Shown here: piece after piece, positions 37,297 to 50,975 of the stretch | Layout of the letters: every line of letters starts with the position of its first letter | How positions within the stretch are numbered: the stretch's first letter is position 1 | Source of the DNA: Blastobasis lacticolella | Lineage: Eukaryota; Arthropoda; Insecta; Lepidoptera; Blastobasidae | Length of the DNA stretch: 64,000 nt | Assembly: GCA_905147135.1 (NCBI GenBank) | Contig: LR990056.1 | Location: forward strand, 15,634,001 to 15,698,000 | Direction of reading: 5' to 3' | Position numbers and translations under genes: made by a program | The notes under the pieces: generated by a model | The model's database searches: none | The model's input: only the letters and a program-made list of their open reading frames with translations | Told to the model about the DNA's origin: nothing

Positions 37297-40200
37297 GCAT
37301 CGAACACAAACCGAATTTGCTAATTAAACGTAGAGAGAAACAAATTTCGAAAACCACAGCGCGTGCGTTACGTACAAAACGATCTCTCGTAATTTTAATT
37401 TGATACGTTGTTTTCTTTGTTCCACTTATTTTATTACTGATACTCGACTTTCTAGGAAACAATTTGCGGTCTGCGAGTTTGTTTAGTAGATAAATAATAA
37501 AGTAGGTATAGATAGACCTGCTTAACGTTGTACCTAGCTAAAGGTACGAGTCTATAGGTCAATAGTAGTAACTGTAGGCGTAGTAGTTATTTGAGAAAGT
37601 TACGGGAAAATGGGCCTTAACGTGCTTAATAATGAAGAAACGTTAAGGTTCTCTAAGGTTTTTAAGATATTCTTGACTTCGTCGGTATTTGTTTGTAAAT
37701 TATTTGACGCATATATTTACTTTAAAAATCAATATTGATGTATTAGATACTTAATTGTAGCCCCACCCTCTCTTCACGAGAGTGTAAGAGTGTGTACTCT
37801 AGCTTACCTACTTACACAAATAAATAATTTACCATACCGCGACTTCTGCTTTGTCGAGGGCCTAACATCGGTAAGAATTAATTGGAATTTTCGTTGTTCA
37901 ACAATTCACGTGTAATTAGAAAATGCGTGTTCAAGAAAATTGTTTTATGTTCTTCGGAGAAAGGGACGCAATTAAAAATTGGAACGCGCGATGTGGCGGC
38001 CATGTTTGCTTAAAAAGTTGCCGCGGAAACAACCAAGGAGGTTGGTACACGACTTCGTGAAAAAAGAACAGAATTGTAAAACATTACCAGATCCAATTTT
38101 TTTATCGGATTAAATTTTTAACAGTGTTATTTGTACAGTACAGTGTACCTTAGTGTATCTTAGTATATTACTACCACAACAATCTCGAAAAAAATTGACA
38201 GCTCTATAATAAACCATTAACAGTATATTTTTCAGTTTACAAAGTATACTTTTATTATGAGACAATAGTTACATATAGAAGTATTTTATGTTGACTAGGT
38301 ACGCAACGAAATGCAAATAATTATTCGTATTTCACAAAAGAATCGCCGAGTCTCGTTCGAAAACCGAATCCCCATTCCAGCCAGCCAACACACTGCACAC
38401 GTATCTAACGTTAAATGTAATCGCGAGAAACCTGTGAAAATATGTAAATTGATCCTTGGAGATGCCGGACCGCCGGACTGAGTGAAATTTGAATATAAAC
38501 TTTCCACCGGCACCGTATAAGCGCCATTTATTTCGCCCGCACATAAAATATAATGATTTTTGACGTCGCTCTCGGCTGTATTAATTTTGCCTTTGCCTGT
38601 GGAGGGATATATTGACTGGTGTACGCGGGTACGTGGGTTCTGCTTAATAGACTCTAAAATGGGCTACATTGTTACGTAGGGTAGGGTGGTAAACAGACTA
38701 GGTGATAAACGCAATCAGGACGATTTCGTCTACTTCCTTTTAGCAATTGTAAACTTTGTCTTCGTTAATATAAATGTAGTTAGCTGGACATTTCAAACCG
38801 TATAATACAATATTCCACACGTCCAAACGCTGGCGTCTACACGTCGAAAAAATAAATCCGCAAAATGGACGCCACCCGTCTGAATAAGAGATCGGGCATA
38901 TTTACATAAAAAACAAATAATGCACGCCGAGACGGGATGCGCGCATAAAATTAAAATCGATGAGAATTTCTACCCTCCGAATTAAATATCATTGCCCCGT
39001 CTAGCGGCCACAACAAGATCTAGATTAATGCCGGGGGCGACGCGTGTTACGCGTTCCCGCGCTGACGTTTTCAAACGCGGAACGTTATGCGTTCGAAAAT
39101 CAAACCCGATATTCGCTACAGGCACAAAAACAAATGAATTCTTCCAAACGATAAGGAGCAGATATTTAAAAAAAAGCACGACACCAATGGGGTGTAAGGG
39201 TGTAAGCTCCGAATATCGGCCCGTACTTATTTGCATACTAACTAAAATAATTTATTATTTTTTCTCGGAGGGGCGACCGTGTGGGGTGAGATATACAATG
39301 GGTATAACTAGAAACTGAGTGTTATTGGCCCCGATCGCAGTCGATGCTACATTTTTATGGTTCCGAATAACATTTATGCGTATTGCTCCGTTTGAAGTTT
39401 CGTTTTTAATATTCCCAGAATGACGTACGAGCGTCGGCTAGTATATACCGGCTCTAAACGTAAATCATATTAAACATACACGGAAATGCAATATTCGACG
39501 TCAAAATACTACTTAAAAGTTGGTATCAAAGCGGTTCGGAAATCAGTGTAGAGTCGGCAAAGGGGCGTGTGTGGAGCGGCGCGCCGCATCCTTACAAAAT
39601 AGCGCGTGATTGCGCGAAACAAAGCGGCGAGCAGATAACTTTCCGAACGAACTCGGATGCGCGGAGAAAAAGTTTGCCGGCTGCCTCTACGTTTCGGCAG
39701 TGACATGTTGTTGACGATATTTCAATCCAGCGTCGATGCTTATTGCTTTTTGAACGCGTTCTCGTTCCTAATTTAAAACAGCTAATTTGTCACCTTCGCC
39801 GTTCGAACGATGCACAAAAACGACATGTTTATTTTTAAAGATGGCCGCGCCGAATGTTAAAATTGTTAGAGCGTCAATCGGAAAGTTGCGAAATTCGTGC
39901 CGTTTCTGTTTTGCAGACGGTGCAACTGTAGCTCTGCGAACGAAATTATCATCCGAATCAAAGGGAATATTTTAAATATCTATACATAAACATCGTCCAG
40001 ACTGGCTCCCCCCGCCCCCGCCGCGCCAGTCCAAGATTTACACCCGTATCGTGCGATACTGTTTAAATGCTATGCTTTATACGAATCTATTTTTTTTGGG
40101 TGTCTGGTGCTGCCTTTTGTTTTGGGGAATATTGATGAGTAATGTGGGCTCCAAATAATATTGCTTTTCATCGGTCTGCTGCGTTTTCGAGTGCAGTCGG

Positions 40201-43200
40201 GCAATTTTGGGGGTCTACGCTTTTTTGCTCGGGATAACCCTTCCGTTTTGAATTAAGAGTTCAAGAGTTGGCATCATTGGCATTGTCACACAGTTGGATG
40301 TGAAACTATATCCGTCTAATGCCATCGATGTCTCGTCGAACCTTCGCCCGCCCGGTAATAAATTCGAGGTGCACGCAAATTCTAACGAAACTCATGCATA
40401 TTTATAAACTTAATGTGTATATATTATTTAATATTTGTGTACGGGTGTGCGTCGGGGCCGCAGGGGGTGGGGTGCCCCCACGGTGGGTCTTAATAACAGA
40501 TATTCAATCAAATTCAACCCCTTTCTGTCCGATATCTTTCGCGCGTGGATCTCCCCTTCTGGCGAGTGTGTTTTGTTTCTCGGTGCGGATTTAGGATAAA
40601 GTTGCCGATAGATTTTTTGAGGATTGATGATTGGTTGGGTTTCGGCAGTTCGTTTTTTAAATACTCAAGTGCTGGCCGAACAACCACATTCCTATATCAT
40701 TTGTTTCTATCGGTTATTGGCGGATACGTGGTACCTACAGTCAAACATTTTCGAATATCTTTTCTACTATTATTTATATTTTATTTCATCATCATTTACA
40801 GCAGGTACAAAACTTAACTATTTATTGTAGATATTTCAACCCAAATGTAGCTATTTCGACAAATGACAGCCTATACCTCTGGGCATTAATTTTCCGAACC
40901 TAATAGTTCTCGTACAAAAGTTCTCCATTCAAATGCAGAAATTGTATTATTTGAAAGTCTTACACTTTGGCAAGTAACAGAGGGGTGGCCTTTCGAAATC
41001 ATAGGTTGAGGTTGTCATTATAGTTTAGTATCGGTATTTCTTTTCAACAAATCAGAGAACAGTTTCGAATTACTGCTAAATAGGCTTTCAAACGTACAAT
41101 ATAACTTTGAATTTATTTACCTTACATATCTAAGGTATGTAAGTAAGTTCTGGGAGTTGAAGTTAGGCACCTACCAGAGCTAGTTCCCTTTGTATTTGAT
41201 TTTTTAATCGTATAGATTGGATTCTTTTCTGTGAATTTTGTCTTGATTAATCCCTTTTCGAGATATCTTGATAAAGACCACCTTTTAGAAACAATCCTTT
41301 ACTTTAATTTAAAATGCTTACTTTAAAGAATGATAACAATAGATATAATTATTATATCAAGTTCTATTATTATCATAATTATACATCGTATCTTATACAG
41401 TATCAAGTAATGGATGTAAGGCAATTAATAATCCTACACTTACTTCAAAAGATAAATTAATGAAATAGGGAGAATTATGAATAAGTAGGTAATTAGGTAT
41501 GGACGATTGAAATTTAAAAAAAGGAATAATATATTTCTAACCTAATTTTGTTATCGTAAAAAGCTCGGAAAGGACCAGAAATATCTCAAGGAAAAATTAT
41601 TGCCAAAGATAAAGAAAATAAAATACGCTGTGAAATTGAATTTAACCTACACAGATGCTAAAACAATATGGCACCACCACATTCCATTGGTTTTCGTTTC
41701 TGATGGCATAGACTAATTAATTCCTGCGATTCAAAGACGCGAGGTTTCCTTTCTGGAAATTTCCATTGTCTTCCGGAGACATCCAGAATTTTTTTTTGTT
41801 CACACAGAATTAATTTACTAGCGCTTACGAAGGCATCAAAAGCAGACGGCCTTTATGTAATAATGATTACTCCATTTTGTGTGTGTTTTTGCAAATTCGC
41901 GGTGAAATTAGAAAATGTAATTAGATATTTTATATTCGGCCTTTTTTGATTATCGGCCGTGGAGTAATTAATAATAATGAGAGCTGAGATTGTTATTGTG
42001 TAATGCTTATTTAAGTATATTATTTCTCTTTCTAAAATATATGTTATGTATTTGTACCTATTATTCTTTCGACTTTGCACTGTCTGTGTGTGGAGCGATA
42101 TAGCTTTCATTAAAAAAATGCTTTAACTTTGGTAGGTATACGTACTTGCCTCTTTGTAATGTTATTAAAAAATGGTATACTCAGATTGTACCAGCAATCG
42201 TAAGTACGTCGACAAGCATTAACCAGCGATTAGCTTCACGTCGCCACAAATGAATTCAAACAGCCCGCCAGTGAAACGGAACGTCACGATTGTCAGCAGA
42301 CAAAACAATCTATTTTCGAATTGAGTGACGCGACTCGCAATCGAATTGGCAACGCGCGTAGATGGCGCTCAAGACGACATGTCAGCTGTCATTAGTGTCA
42401 ACGTCAGCTGTCAAATGTCCTCTGACAGGAGTCTGATTGACCCCGCGTCTTTTGGACGGCACGGCGGAATATGAGTTGTTGCCAAGTTGCCTGTTCACGT
42501 TTGAAGTTGGCGGTGAAGGCGTGGCTTTGGGGTAGTGTATGGAACATTCTCTTACTTATCCACTTCCTCAAATCTAGAGTAGAATCAACTTAGAAATCTT
42601 CTCTACTATATCAGTTCAATATAGTAGAGAGACTGGGACTTCATTAGATTAGGAAGAGGGTAGCAGTGTTTTTAATTCAAAACTGCGATTTTACTATGCT
42701 TTGGCAGTATGAAGTGGTACGACCAACAATAGACAGTTAAGTAGGTACAGGTTGTAAGTAGATGAAAAAGAAATAGATATTAATTCCATAAATTGTAAAC
42801 GAATTTTAACGCCCAAGCGTTCGCCCACCAAAAACATTCGGCCAATTGATAAATACCCGATTTAATTACTTCGGAGCGTTGTCAAAACTAATAAAACTTC
42901 GCGTCGGACGTCGCTTTGGAACCTTTCCAGAATTTCTAAATGAACGGTTTTTAGCGAAAATGAAAAAAAAAAGAGTCTCCGATATGAATATTCGTTACCA
43001 CGCGTCATGTCGCCCTGCGGATAATGCGGGCGTCGATGCGGCTAGCGGTAGCGTTTCCTTAATACATATTCGTCGCCATTACAGAGCTGGCCATTGTGGA
43101 GATCTCTAGGGGAGACCTACTACCAGAGTGGCTTTCGGCTGATATGATTGATGATGAGTATAGTAGACAAATTCAATGAGTACAAGGGAATGAGAAAGGT

Positions 43201-43407
43201 ATCTGTTTTTAAAACTAGGTGGACTATAATTGAGCTCTCGTAATCTGTAATCTCGAAAATGTAGATAGGTACAAGTGTATTTTCAGTGCCATACAAATAC
43301 AATAAACAGACCATTCAAGATGAAATAAAAAGTCATAACCCAAAAAGTCATCCTAGTAGAAGTCCAAAGTAAAAGTAGATAGTAGAGTGACTACTCTTTT
43401 CATTAGG

Positions 43408-43514
43408 TGGGCTGATTGCTCGTTCGTCGCAAGTGCATATGTCCTGGACATTGGTGGCCGCTTTCCATCAGGTGGACCGTCCGTTCGTGTGCCTCCCTAG
43501 GCAATAAAAAAAAA
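43408..43514 (+). mobile_element. LINE 3' tail (solo, other subtype)
   Basis: GGGCTGATTGCTCGTTCG, GTGGCCGCTTTCCATCAGGT and GGACCGTCCGTTCGTGTGCC end in AATAAAAAAAAA. A related scrap lies at 30125-30195 (GATGACGGTGGCTTTCCATC, GGGTGGACC). Confidence 0.5.
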
Positions 43515-43852
43515 TGAATAGAAATGTAACATTTGGCACCTCCGATCCGCTGCCCTCTCATCACTCAGCCCTCACGACAAGGAGGGCCCTTTTTAACAGG
43601 GTTGTTCACCTTGCTGTATCGAAGGGTTAATTCTCTACGAAAGGGTTATTACAGACGGACCGCGCGATTATGAATGTGTACATTTTCGATCCGTTTGAGG
43701 TATTGCGTGCCGCAAATGTTTTTGTTTTTATTCCGGGGCTGGGCGGGATCGTCTGCCCCGCGCTTTGTGGCGGAGCGCGTCGTTTGGGCCCCGATCTCAG
43801 AAATTTATGGGTAGCATAAAAATTTCCGACGGCGTTTTGAGGGTTAAATTAT

Positions 43853-43869
43853 AAAAAAAAAAAAAAAAA
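43853..43869. repeat. 17-base A tract
   Basis: An uninterrupted A-run. It may be the poly-A tail of a decayed retroelement or simple slippage. Confidence 0.85.
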
Positions 43870-44185
43870 TTGTGGTAAATTTTTGTATTTAATTGTGAAT
43901 TCGTACGGTGTTTGTATTTCATCTAGCGTGCGTCAATTTCGATTTTTCTCCCAAAATAGTTACATTAAAACTAATGGGGCGCATTTTATATAAGGTCAGA
44001 TAAAATCGGCCCTCTTTGCAATATTTTAGATCTACCCCTTTGGTCTCCCCTTGGCGAGTTGGCTATCAATCGATGGGTTCTGTCCACCCCGTCATCCCCT
44101 ATTATTTACCGATTGCCGTTATGTAAGGTTTCCTTTTGGATTTGTCGCGTCATGTCGTAAGGGTTAATAGAGGGATATGGATTAA

Positions 44186-44202
44186 AGAGAGAGAGAGAGA
44201 GA
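44186..44202. repeat. (AG)n microsatellite
   Basis: About eight AG units in a row. Confidence 0.9.
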
Positions 44203-45676
44203 AAACAAATATTTTTCTCGATATTTTTTCAAAAGATTTATTTTAACTAGTTATGTTAACGTCAAAGGAAAATTCAAAAATGTCTTTCCAAAAATATTGA
44301 TATTTATTTTATATTGGTTAAGTAGGTAATCTATGTTCGGACTTTGGATACTTATCCGACTGTAAATTTAATTTTAGTACATCTAAAACTGTTTTATGAC
44401 GTCATTTTATTCGCATAGGTACCTAAAAATCGATCGATTTAAGCATAGGACGTTGTTAAACTGTCATAATTCAGATTGCCCGCCATGTTGTATTCGTTAA
44501 AAAAGCACCCTCATATTTGGAGGGCCTACCCAATCAATACCATTGATTACATACATACAGACACACTTATGTGTCTTAAAAATTGACCCTCTAATATGTC
44601 AACCCTCCCTCGCGTCTGTCTGTGTGCAACTTTCGATAGGGTTCAATCGCGACTTGATTTTTGAACACCCCTTTACACCCCATCTCGAATTCGGGTCCCT
44701 TGAGCATACACCCTATATAGCACTACAGGATAAATACATTATTACTGAATTATATATTAGATACAAAATGGTGCCCTTGGGTTGCCTCGAAGACCCAGAA
44801 GATAATTAAAAAACAGTGTTTTTGATACATAAAAGAGGTTCGTAGTGAATATTTTGTCATGCCATTTTTCATATACCCAACAATTTTTAAAGCAATACGA
44901 GGCAGTATAAACAGAACTCCTCAGCCGAGCAGAACCAACTTACACATTAAAAAAGAACGCATTCGAAAATGGAACTAGCGAATAAAAACATCAGTTAAAA
45001 TTCAAATTAACATTCGAAAGTTTAACCCATTAATGCTAACGATAAGTAGATACCGAAGAGCCGGAGTGCGCAGGCCGATTTACAACCTCACTTGCTAAAC
45101 AAAAACCTGGCCGCTTATAAACAACTAGATAATGCAGTTTTATTATCAAGCGACATGCGATACCTGTGATTATTTTGCGGCACCCAAATGGCAGGCGGTG
45201 ATAACGTTTTGGGGTTTTTCTTACACACAATAGTAGCATAGCTGGTACCATTGATGATGTGTGTCTCTGTATTGGCTAAGGTTTCCCCCGCGGGGGTCTG
45301 TCGATAGCCGGTGAGAGGGGGGAGGGGAGGCTCGGATATGGTTTAGTTTTAACTAGTGTCCGACCGAAGTAACGGCCTCGGCCAAAAAATACCTTCAAGT
45401 CACTTTTCTACAGCGATAATATAGAGACAATCGAAAACAATATCCGGTGAGTTATTAGCGAAATACGGCCGCAATTGTTGCGAAAAGTGTATGAAAATAG
45501 GATATCCAGATTGGACCCTCTACGGGCCAGTGACGGCAGCAATATTGCAGAAATTAAATCAAACATAAATGCCATAAAATTATCTTTCTAATACAGCTAG
45601 TTTAACTGATACTAAATACTTTTTCTTTGTTTTATTGCAATTTAAAGTTCTCCGCCTCTAAAAAAATGTCCTTTAC

Positions 45677-45880
45677 CTATATTATTGTGGTTTGTAGCCA
45701 ATCTTGAACAACATTTCTTAGAGCTTTGAAACCTTTGGTTTCGGCTTCGACCAGAAATTGACCTTCGCGTCGGTCGGCCACCACTTTTAACCCTATGCGG
45801 GCCCAGGGCCCAAGTTGCCGGCGCAGAGAATAAATTCGGGCGAACTCGCGTGACTGCGCGTGTTGTTTTTGACACGGCAC
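45677..45880 (-). other. unidentified open frame with protein-like composition
   Basis: Minus-strand frame of 67 codons containing FARIYSLRRQLGPWARIG, then VVADRREGQFLVEAETKG and FKALRNVVQDWLQ. It has balanced charged and hydrophobic residues and is GC-richer than its flanks. I do not recognise the family. It does not resemble the CUX coiled coil or N-terminus. It ends in a stop (ATATAG) that overlaps a possible donor (ATAG|GTAAAG). It could be a transposon relic, an exon of another gene, or chance. Confidence 0.3.
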
Positions 45881-48470
45881 GGTTTGTAGTTTTCACACTC
45901 AAATTTTCGTGTTTAGCGTCCCGCTTTTTGGCGTGCAATTAGTGATTGTTATCTTGTTTTGTACTGTGCACCGTACCGGTATAAATACAGGGTAATTGGT
46001 ATTAAACTATCGTGGTATGGATTGTTGGATGCGGCTAGAATGTAGGCCAGAAAGTCTTAAGCGTCGAAATTTTGACAGTTTTTTTTTTAATTTTTACAAG
46101 CCCGGATTCTATACATAGACATCCATATAGCACTCTAACCACCCTCATACTGAAGCAATAATGAAAAATGGCTGCCAAAATGGCCGAATAGACAAATATT
46201 CATCAGCAGCCCTTATTAAAATTGTAACATTCATTTCGCCGATCAATCCTCCGTCGGCGTCCGTATGCAAAATAAATATTAATGACACGCACACACACTC
46301 GCGCGCACTAAACCCTTTCTTCTACCTACCCCTATCCTTTATAGAATCGGAGCCGAAATTTCTCTAATAAATGTGTATAATTAATCATTCAAATGTGGGC
46401 ACGGGCGGTCGCGAAATATTCGCGTAGAGTGCTAAAAAAGCCGTGTCGGAATTGTAAGGGTTAAGGAATGACCGTTGTTTTCTGACGTATTCATAAATAA
46501 CTTGTAGATGTTAATGGCATATACTATATTGTACCTAATCCTAAAAAGCTATACGACTTGACGAATAGATAACACTAAGGAAATACCTACTGAGGAGTCT
46601 AATATCACATTATACGCAGCGATATCCACCCACACATGGACATGTTTTAAATTACAGCACACAAAGGCATGCAAATTTCCGTAGTCATCAAAAATCAATG
46701 AGCCGTCCTCGGAGATAGCTACGCATTTCAAAAGACGTACACATAAATCATCTCACACGATGTACTGACAATAGCCACCTCTATAAACACACCCCTACAC
46801 GCGCCAGTAATTAATTAAAATTATTAATGACAGCACAAAATAATGGAAAATCAATAACGGTTATAATTATGACGCCTTAATAACGATCCGGGGCCCGTAA
46901 AAATACGCGAGCACTGAACGGGTTATTAAACTTACGCTAAATATTATTTGTTCTTTTTTTAACGGCGAAAATATGCAGATAGAAGTCGTTTTAGCGCCTT
47001 TTATTGACAGTTTATGGTTTGGAAACTGCGAATGACTTCCCCAAATTACGATTCGATCATTTAGACGCGACGTTGACGGAATCTTAGGAAAATAAAAATA
47101 AAAACAAAATCCTTCTCCCGATTGTATAGGACAATTGATTACTTTCTATTCTTTTTTCAAATCGATTACGTGTTGACAGCCGTTTAACCAGCCAGTTTGA
47201 CAGTTGTAAAGGATTACTGAGTGTTGCCGCGTTATTCAACTGTTTTGTTTTTATCTGTGACACCCGATAAAGTGTTTTAAAAATGGGCGCTTTTTAATCG
47301 TCACGCAATTCGGTGTAATCGTTTGACGTCCCCGGATTATCGGCGTATTTAATGGTGGCAATATAAAACAATTCAGCCGTATTGACAAATTCGGACCATT
47401 AATATGTTGATTGTGATGGCGCTGAGGTGATTGCTTTCCGTACTGTCACAGATAGAAACGTCACATTTGACGTTAAAATATGGGGATCCTTTGACTGATG
47501 GAACCGAGTTCATACTTACGTAGTGTCTTCATAAAAGGTGAAAGTTGATCGTCTTTGGAGTCTTACCTGAAACAATTAGTCGATAATTAGCACAGAAATT
47601 ATAAGAAATTTAATCACAATGGAGTTACTTCCAAGTACTGTCCTTTTTATTTATCTTTTTTGATAGTGAAACGAATCTTATGCACGTTCCATACATGTAT
47701 ACCAAGAATTCTTTACGTAGATAAAAAAATACGTAAATCAAAGTCTGAGATACAGTATGGATAGGTTTACCTTATGGGAAAACAGAACCACAAAGTCCAC
47801 AGAAAGGAGTGTACATTTTTTCCTAAGGTGTCGTCAGTCAGATACTGGCCGATGATAAAACGCTCGCCCCCCGCCCCCCGCAGCCGTCGCGACTTTCCGG
47901 ATGGTTTGCGCGGGAGAGCACCGCTGTTTCGCTCGCTACATTTAAATATGGCCGATCCTTAATAGCATCGGTTAGTTAGGGTTGCCGATTGCTGCATTGA
48001 TGTCTTGAGCGTGTATCTTTGAAATATCATGAGGAAATAAACACTTTTACGTGGGGTTTTTGGGCATATTCTCGGTAACTGGGTACGATCGTTATTACCG
48101 GCTGGAACCTTTACTATTGTAAACGCTCATATAATATGGTGATTGCCATTGCTAATAGACCATTATGTGGGCAGCACACTCATTTGTCACCTCAGCCATA
48201 TAATAAAAATGCAATTTTAGTTACATTTGATGATTAAAATATAAAATTGTAACATTTCCATCGCACTTCCATTGATTCTCTCATTCTTAAGTTATGTACT
48301 TCCAAATGAATTTCACCCTTTTTTCGGTTGGGAAAGTCGCGAAACTCGCGCCAACCGCGGCACCGGTGTTTCCCGTAACCATGTTTTTGTTGCTCAGAAC
48401 AAAAGATACGCGCCCCGAATGTGGAAAGCAATTACTGGGTGTACGGTGACAACGCGCCGGTAGCGGAGAC

Positions 48471-48666
48471 TGTACACTGGGCTGGGGATCGCTTGCGAAG
48501 GCTGTAGGTATATCTACAACACGGCAGGAAAGTTACCCATAAACAGTTGGTCTCTCAGTAGTTTGAGTGTACACTGGCCCGAGGACCTTGCGTCGACGAC
48601 TGTATGTATCTATATCCACAACACGGTAGTAATGATGATAAGCAGTTGGACTCTAAGTAGTTTGAG
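48471..48666. repeat. local tandem duplication, unit about 97-99 bp
   Basis: Two adjacent copies, 48471-48567 and 48568-48666, both begin TGTACACTGG and end AGTAGTTTGAG. Shared internal blocks include ACAACACGG and AGCAGTTGG/AACAGTTGG. They abut without a gap. Confidence 0.85.
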
Positions 48667-49787
48667 CCTCTAAGCACAAGGGTACCAACATATCCCGGCT
48701 AAATTCTTGAGCGATGTTCTTGACTGAGCAATAGCAAATTTACAGGTAAAAGTGCCATACATTGACACACACAAGGTACGTAAAAAATGATCAAGAAGTT
48801 GCAGGCTCGCAAACTCGCCTTGTATGTATATAGCACACAGTTGAGTTGCAAAACAAATGAAAGTAAAGGTCGTCTCGATTTCGATAAAATAATATAGCCA
48901 CTCGTAAGTATCAGTAAGTAAGAAATGTAAGCTGACAAATATAAAAACACATTAATGGCTACTTACATCAGCTAACTTTATGTCTTTTCAAATGCTTAAG
49001 AAAAAATACTGAGTCGCTGCGATCCGCAGCATCATGTGAAAGTGCCCTAACAAGGGTTGCGCCTAAGAAATGTATAAGCAGGCCGGGGCATAAGGGAATT
49101 AATTGTATTATTCTGCGCACTCCCGATGAGGGATCGGCAAGAATTATCAATTAGAGAAAGAAAATGTCGAATTGGGTAGGGTTGCGAAATGGCGAATTAT
49201 TTGTGTTTTTTTTTTCTTTATTATTATGTACCTTGACAAATAATTATGGATTTCCAAAAATTAGTAGGAGTCGACAGAAACTAACTGGTATTGTTTGACC
49301 TATACGTACCTACGTTATTGCTTAGGTATTTAAAAAATACATTAAAGATTGTTTGTATCAGAAAGATCACGAAAACATTTTAAAAGAAATACTAATCATG
49401 ATTAACCTACTCTACCACCCACCCTAATAAATTTAAAACGAAAACGAAGTACTGGCCGAAAACATTTAGTAGACACTGGCAGCGTTGCATTATTTAAAAA
49501 GTAAAAATTAAAAAACATAAACCCCATCCGGCTTGTATCGTAAATCAGGCGTCCCCGCGGGAGGAGGGTGGGGTGGCTTCGATTTTCCGCAACATTCGTC
49601 TTAGCATTAGTACTTACAAGTCTCCTTGTTTTCCTCTTTAATTGTGTATCGGTTTGCCCCGACCGCCTCCTCCGTATACTTTGTGTTGCCGCGTGTTGTT
49701 GTGTGTGCTGTGGTTTACGTTTCGTATGGTATACATACTTAACCTTACCGGTAGCGGTTATAGACATAACGATTTATTTTTAAGTAA

Positions 49788-49988
49788 TGGGCCCGACGCG
49801 ACTTCGTTCGCGTACACCTACTGTACCCCTAATTACGCTTTCTTCTTGCTTATAAACCTTTCTCTTGAATCACTCTATCTATTGTTGAAAACCGCATTAC
49901 AATCCGTTGCGTAGTTTAAAAGATCTAAGCGTACATAGATACATAGGGACAGACGGTGGGAAGCGACTTTGTTTTATGCTAGTATAGA
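49788..49988 (+). mobile_element. RTE-type LINE 3' tail
   Basis: Landmarks in order: CGCGACTTCGTTCGCG, AAACCTTTCTCTTGAATCAC, CATTACAATCCGTTGCGTAG, GATCTAAGCGTACATAGA and GAAGCGACTTTGTTTTAT. These are typical of RTE-like tails in insects. It is 5'-truncated with no reverse transcriptase left. Confidence 0.65.
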
Positions 49989-50569
49989 AGCTAAGAACCA
50001 TGAATTGATAACTTCTATACCACAAAAGTGGCAAACAAGTAATCAGTTAACTTGTTTATGTTAGGTTTTACCCAACAAAGTAAGTAAATAATTGTCAAAC
50101 GCAAACGAAAAGTAAGTACAGTTGTCTCAATTACTTCTCCACCCTCCGTTCCCGAACTCCAACCGGTTGAAAACCTCAAAAGTCATTCGCAAACCCAAAA
50201 ATCAAAGCCGTAAAAGCACTAATTGAGGCAAAAGAAAATACCCGCCCGAAAGAAAGCTCGATGACTTTTTTCTCGAATTTCCATCCCTCGATTCCTGTTT
50301 TACACTTTCCCGTCTTTATTTTGGGAGTCGAATTTAAGTTTTGAAATTAAATTTGGGGCTTACAAATTTAAGTCGCTTGTTTTTTGCCGGTGGGGTTCAG
50401 GTGGCGAAAGTCTTAAATAAATAAGTCTTAAATAATCGATGGTTATTATAGGAGATTCCAGCTCAATTATCGGGGTGGGCCGATTTGCCCCAACTTACCT
50501 TTGTTTGGCAAATGTTTTGTCATTCTGATAGACAACATTTCCAGGTCACGGCACGGCGAATTGGGTAGT

Positions 50570-50975
50570 CTTAAACTTGATTTCTAGGTTAGGTTTTGGG
50601 TTGGAATGTGCACGTTTTAGGGTTCCGTAGTAAAAACAAGTAACCTTTATAGTTTCGCCATGTCTGTCGATCCGCGGCTTATTTTAAAAACTATAAGTAC
50701 TAGAAAAAAATTTGAGGTAGCTACATTTGTTTGTTTATAGCATTAGAAGGCCTTCTTTTCCACTTTTACACGCATCTACGGAACTCTACACTGCAGCCGT
50801 TTTGTACAGGTCCTATAGTTGCACAGTAATTTGCAAACCTATTTTTTAACTCACACTTCAAGTAGTTAGTATAAAAATTGCGATTCGCTGTTGTCAATTC
50901 TGCATATACTCCATATTTTTTCAATACAATCCCCGCTTCGGTCGGTCGGCGCGCACAATGACTTGTCATGCTGCC
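50570..50975 (+). repeat. host repeat, copy interrupted by the MITE
   Basis: Left part: TTGATTTCTAGGTTAGGTTT to GTGCACGTTT. Right part: CGTTTTGTACAGGTCCTATAG to GGTCGGTCGGCGCGCACAAT. The MITE lies between them. Just downstream a B-box-like GGGTTCGATTCCAG (about 50987) may belong to another SINE relic. Confidence 0.65.
50618..50788. mobile_element. 171-bp MITE with 13-bp terminal inverted repeats
   Basis: The left end TAGGGTTCCGTAG (50618-50630) and right end CTACGGAACTCTA (50776-50788) are inverted repeats matching at 12 of 13 positions. The interior is AT-rich and non-coding. The host repeat into which it inserted occurs without it at 9821-9930, where GTGCACGTTT runs almost straight into TTGTACAAG, so the empty site is visible. 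The target-site duplication is unclear. Confidence 0.7.

Larger units (their letters stand above)
28651..49780. other. non-coding sequence upstream of the coiled-coil exon, middle part
   Basis: No exon is recognised on either strand. Decayed LINE tails lie at 29.5, 30.1, 36.9 and 43.4 kb, a tandem duplication at 48.5 kb, and microsatellites at 37.27, 43.85 and 44.19 kb. A minus-strand open frame at 45677-45880 has protein-like composition but no known identity. Long stretches (31.8-36.9, 37.1-43.3 and 46.0-48.4 kb) look unique, with many short AT-rich homeodomain-type motifs (TAATTA, TTAATGA) and palindromes. That is suggestive of regulatory DNA but not evidence for it. Confidence 0.5.
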
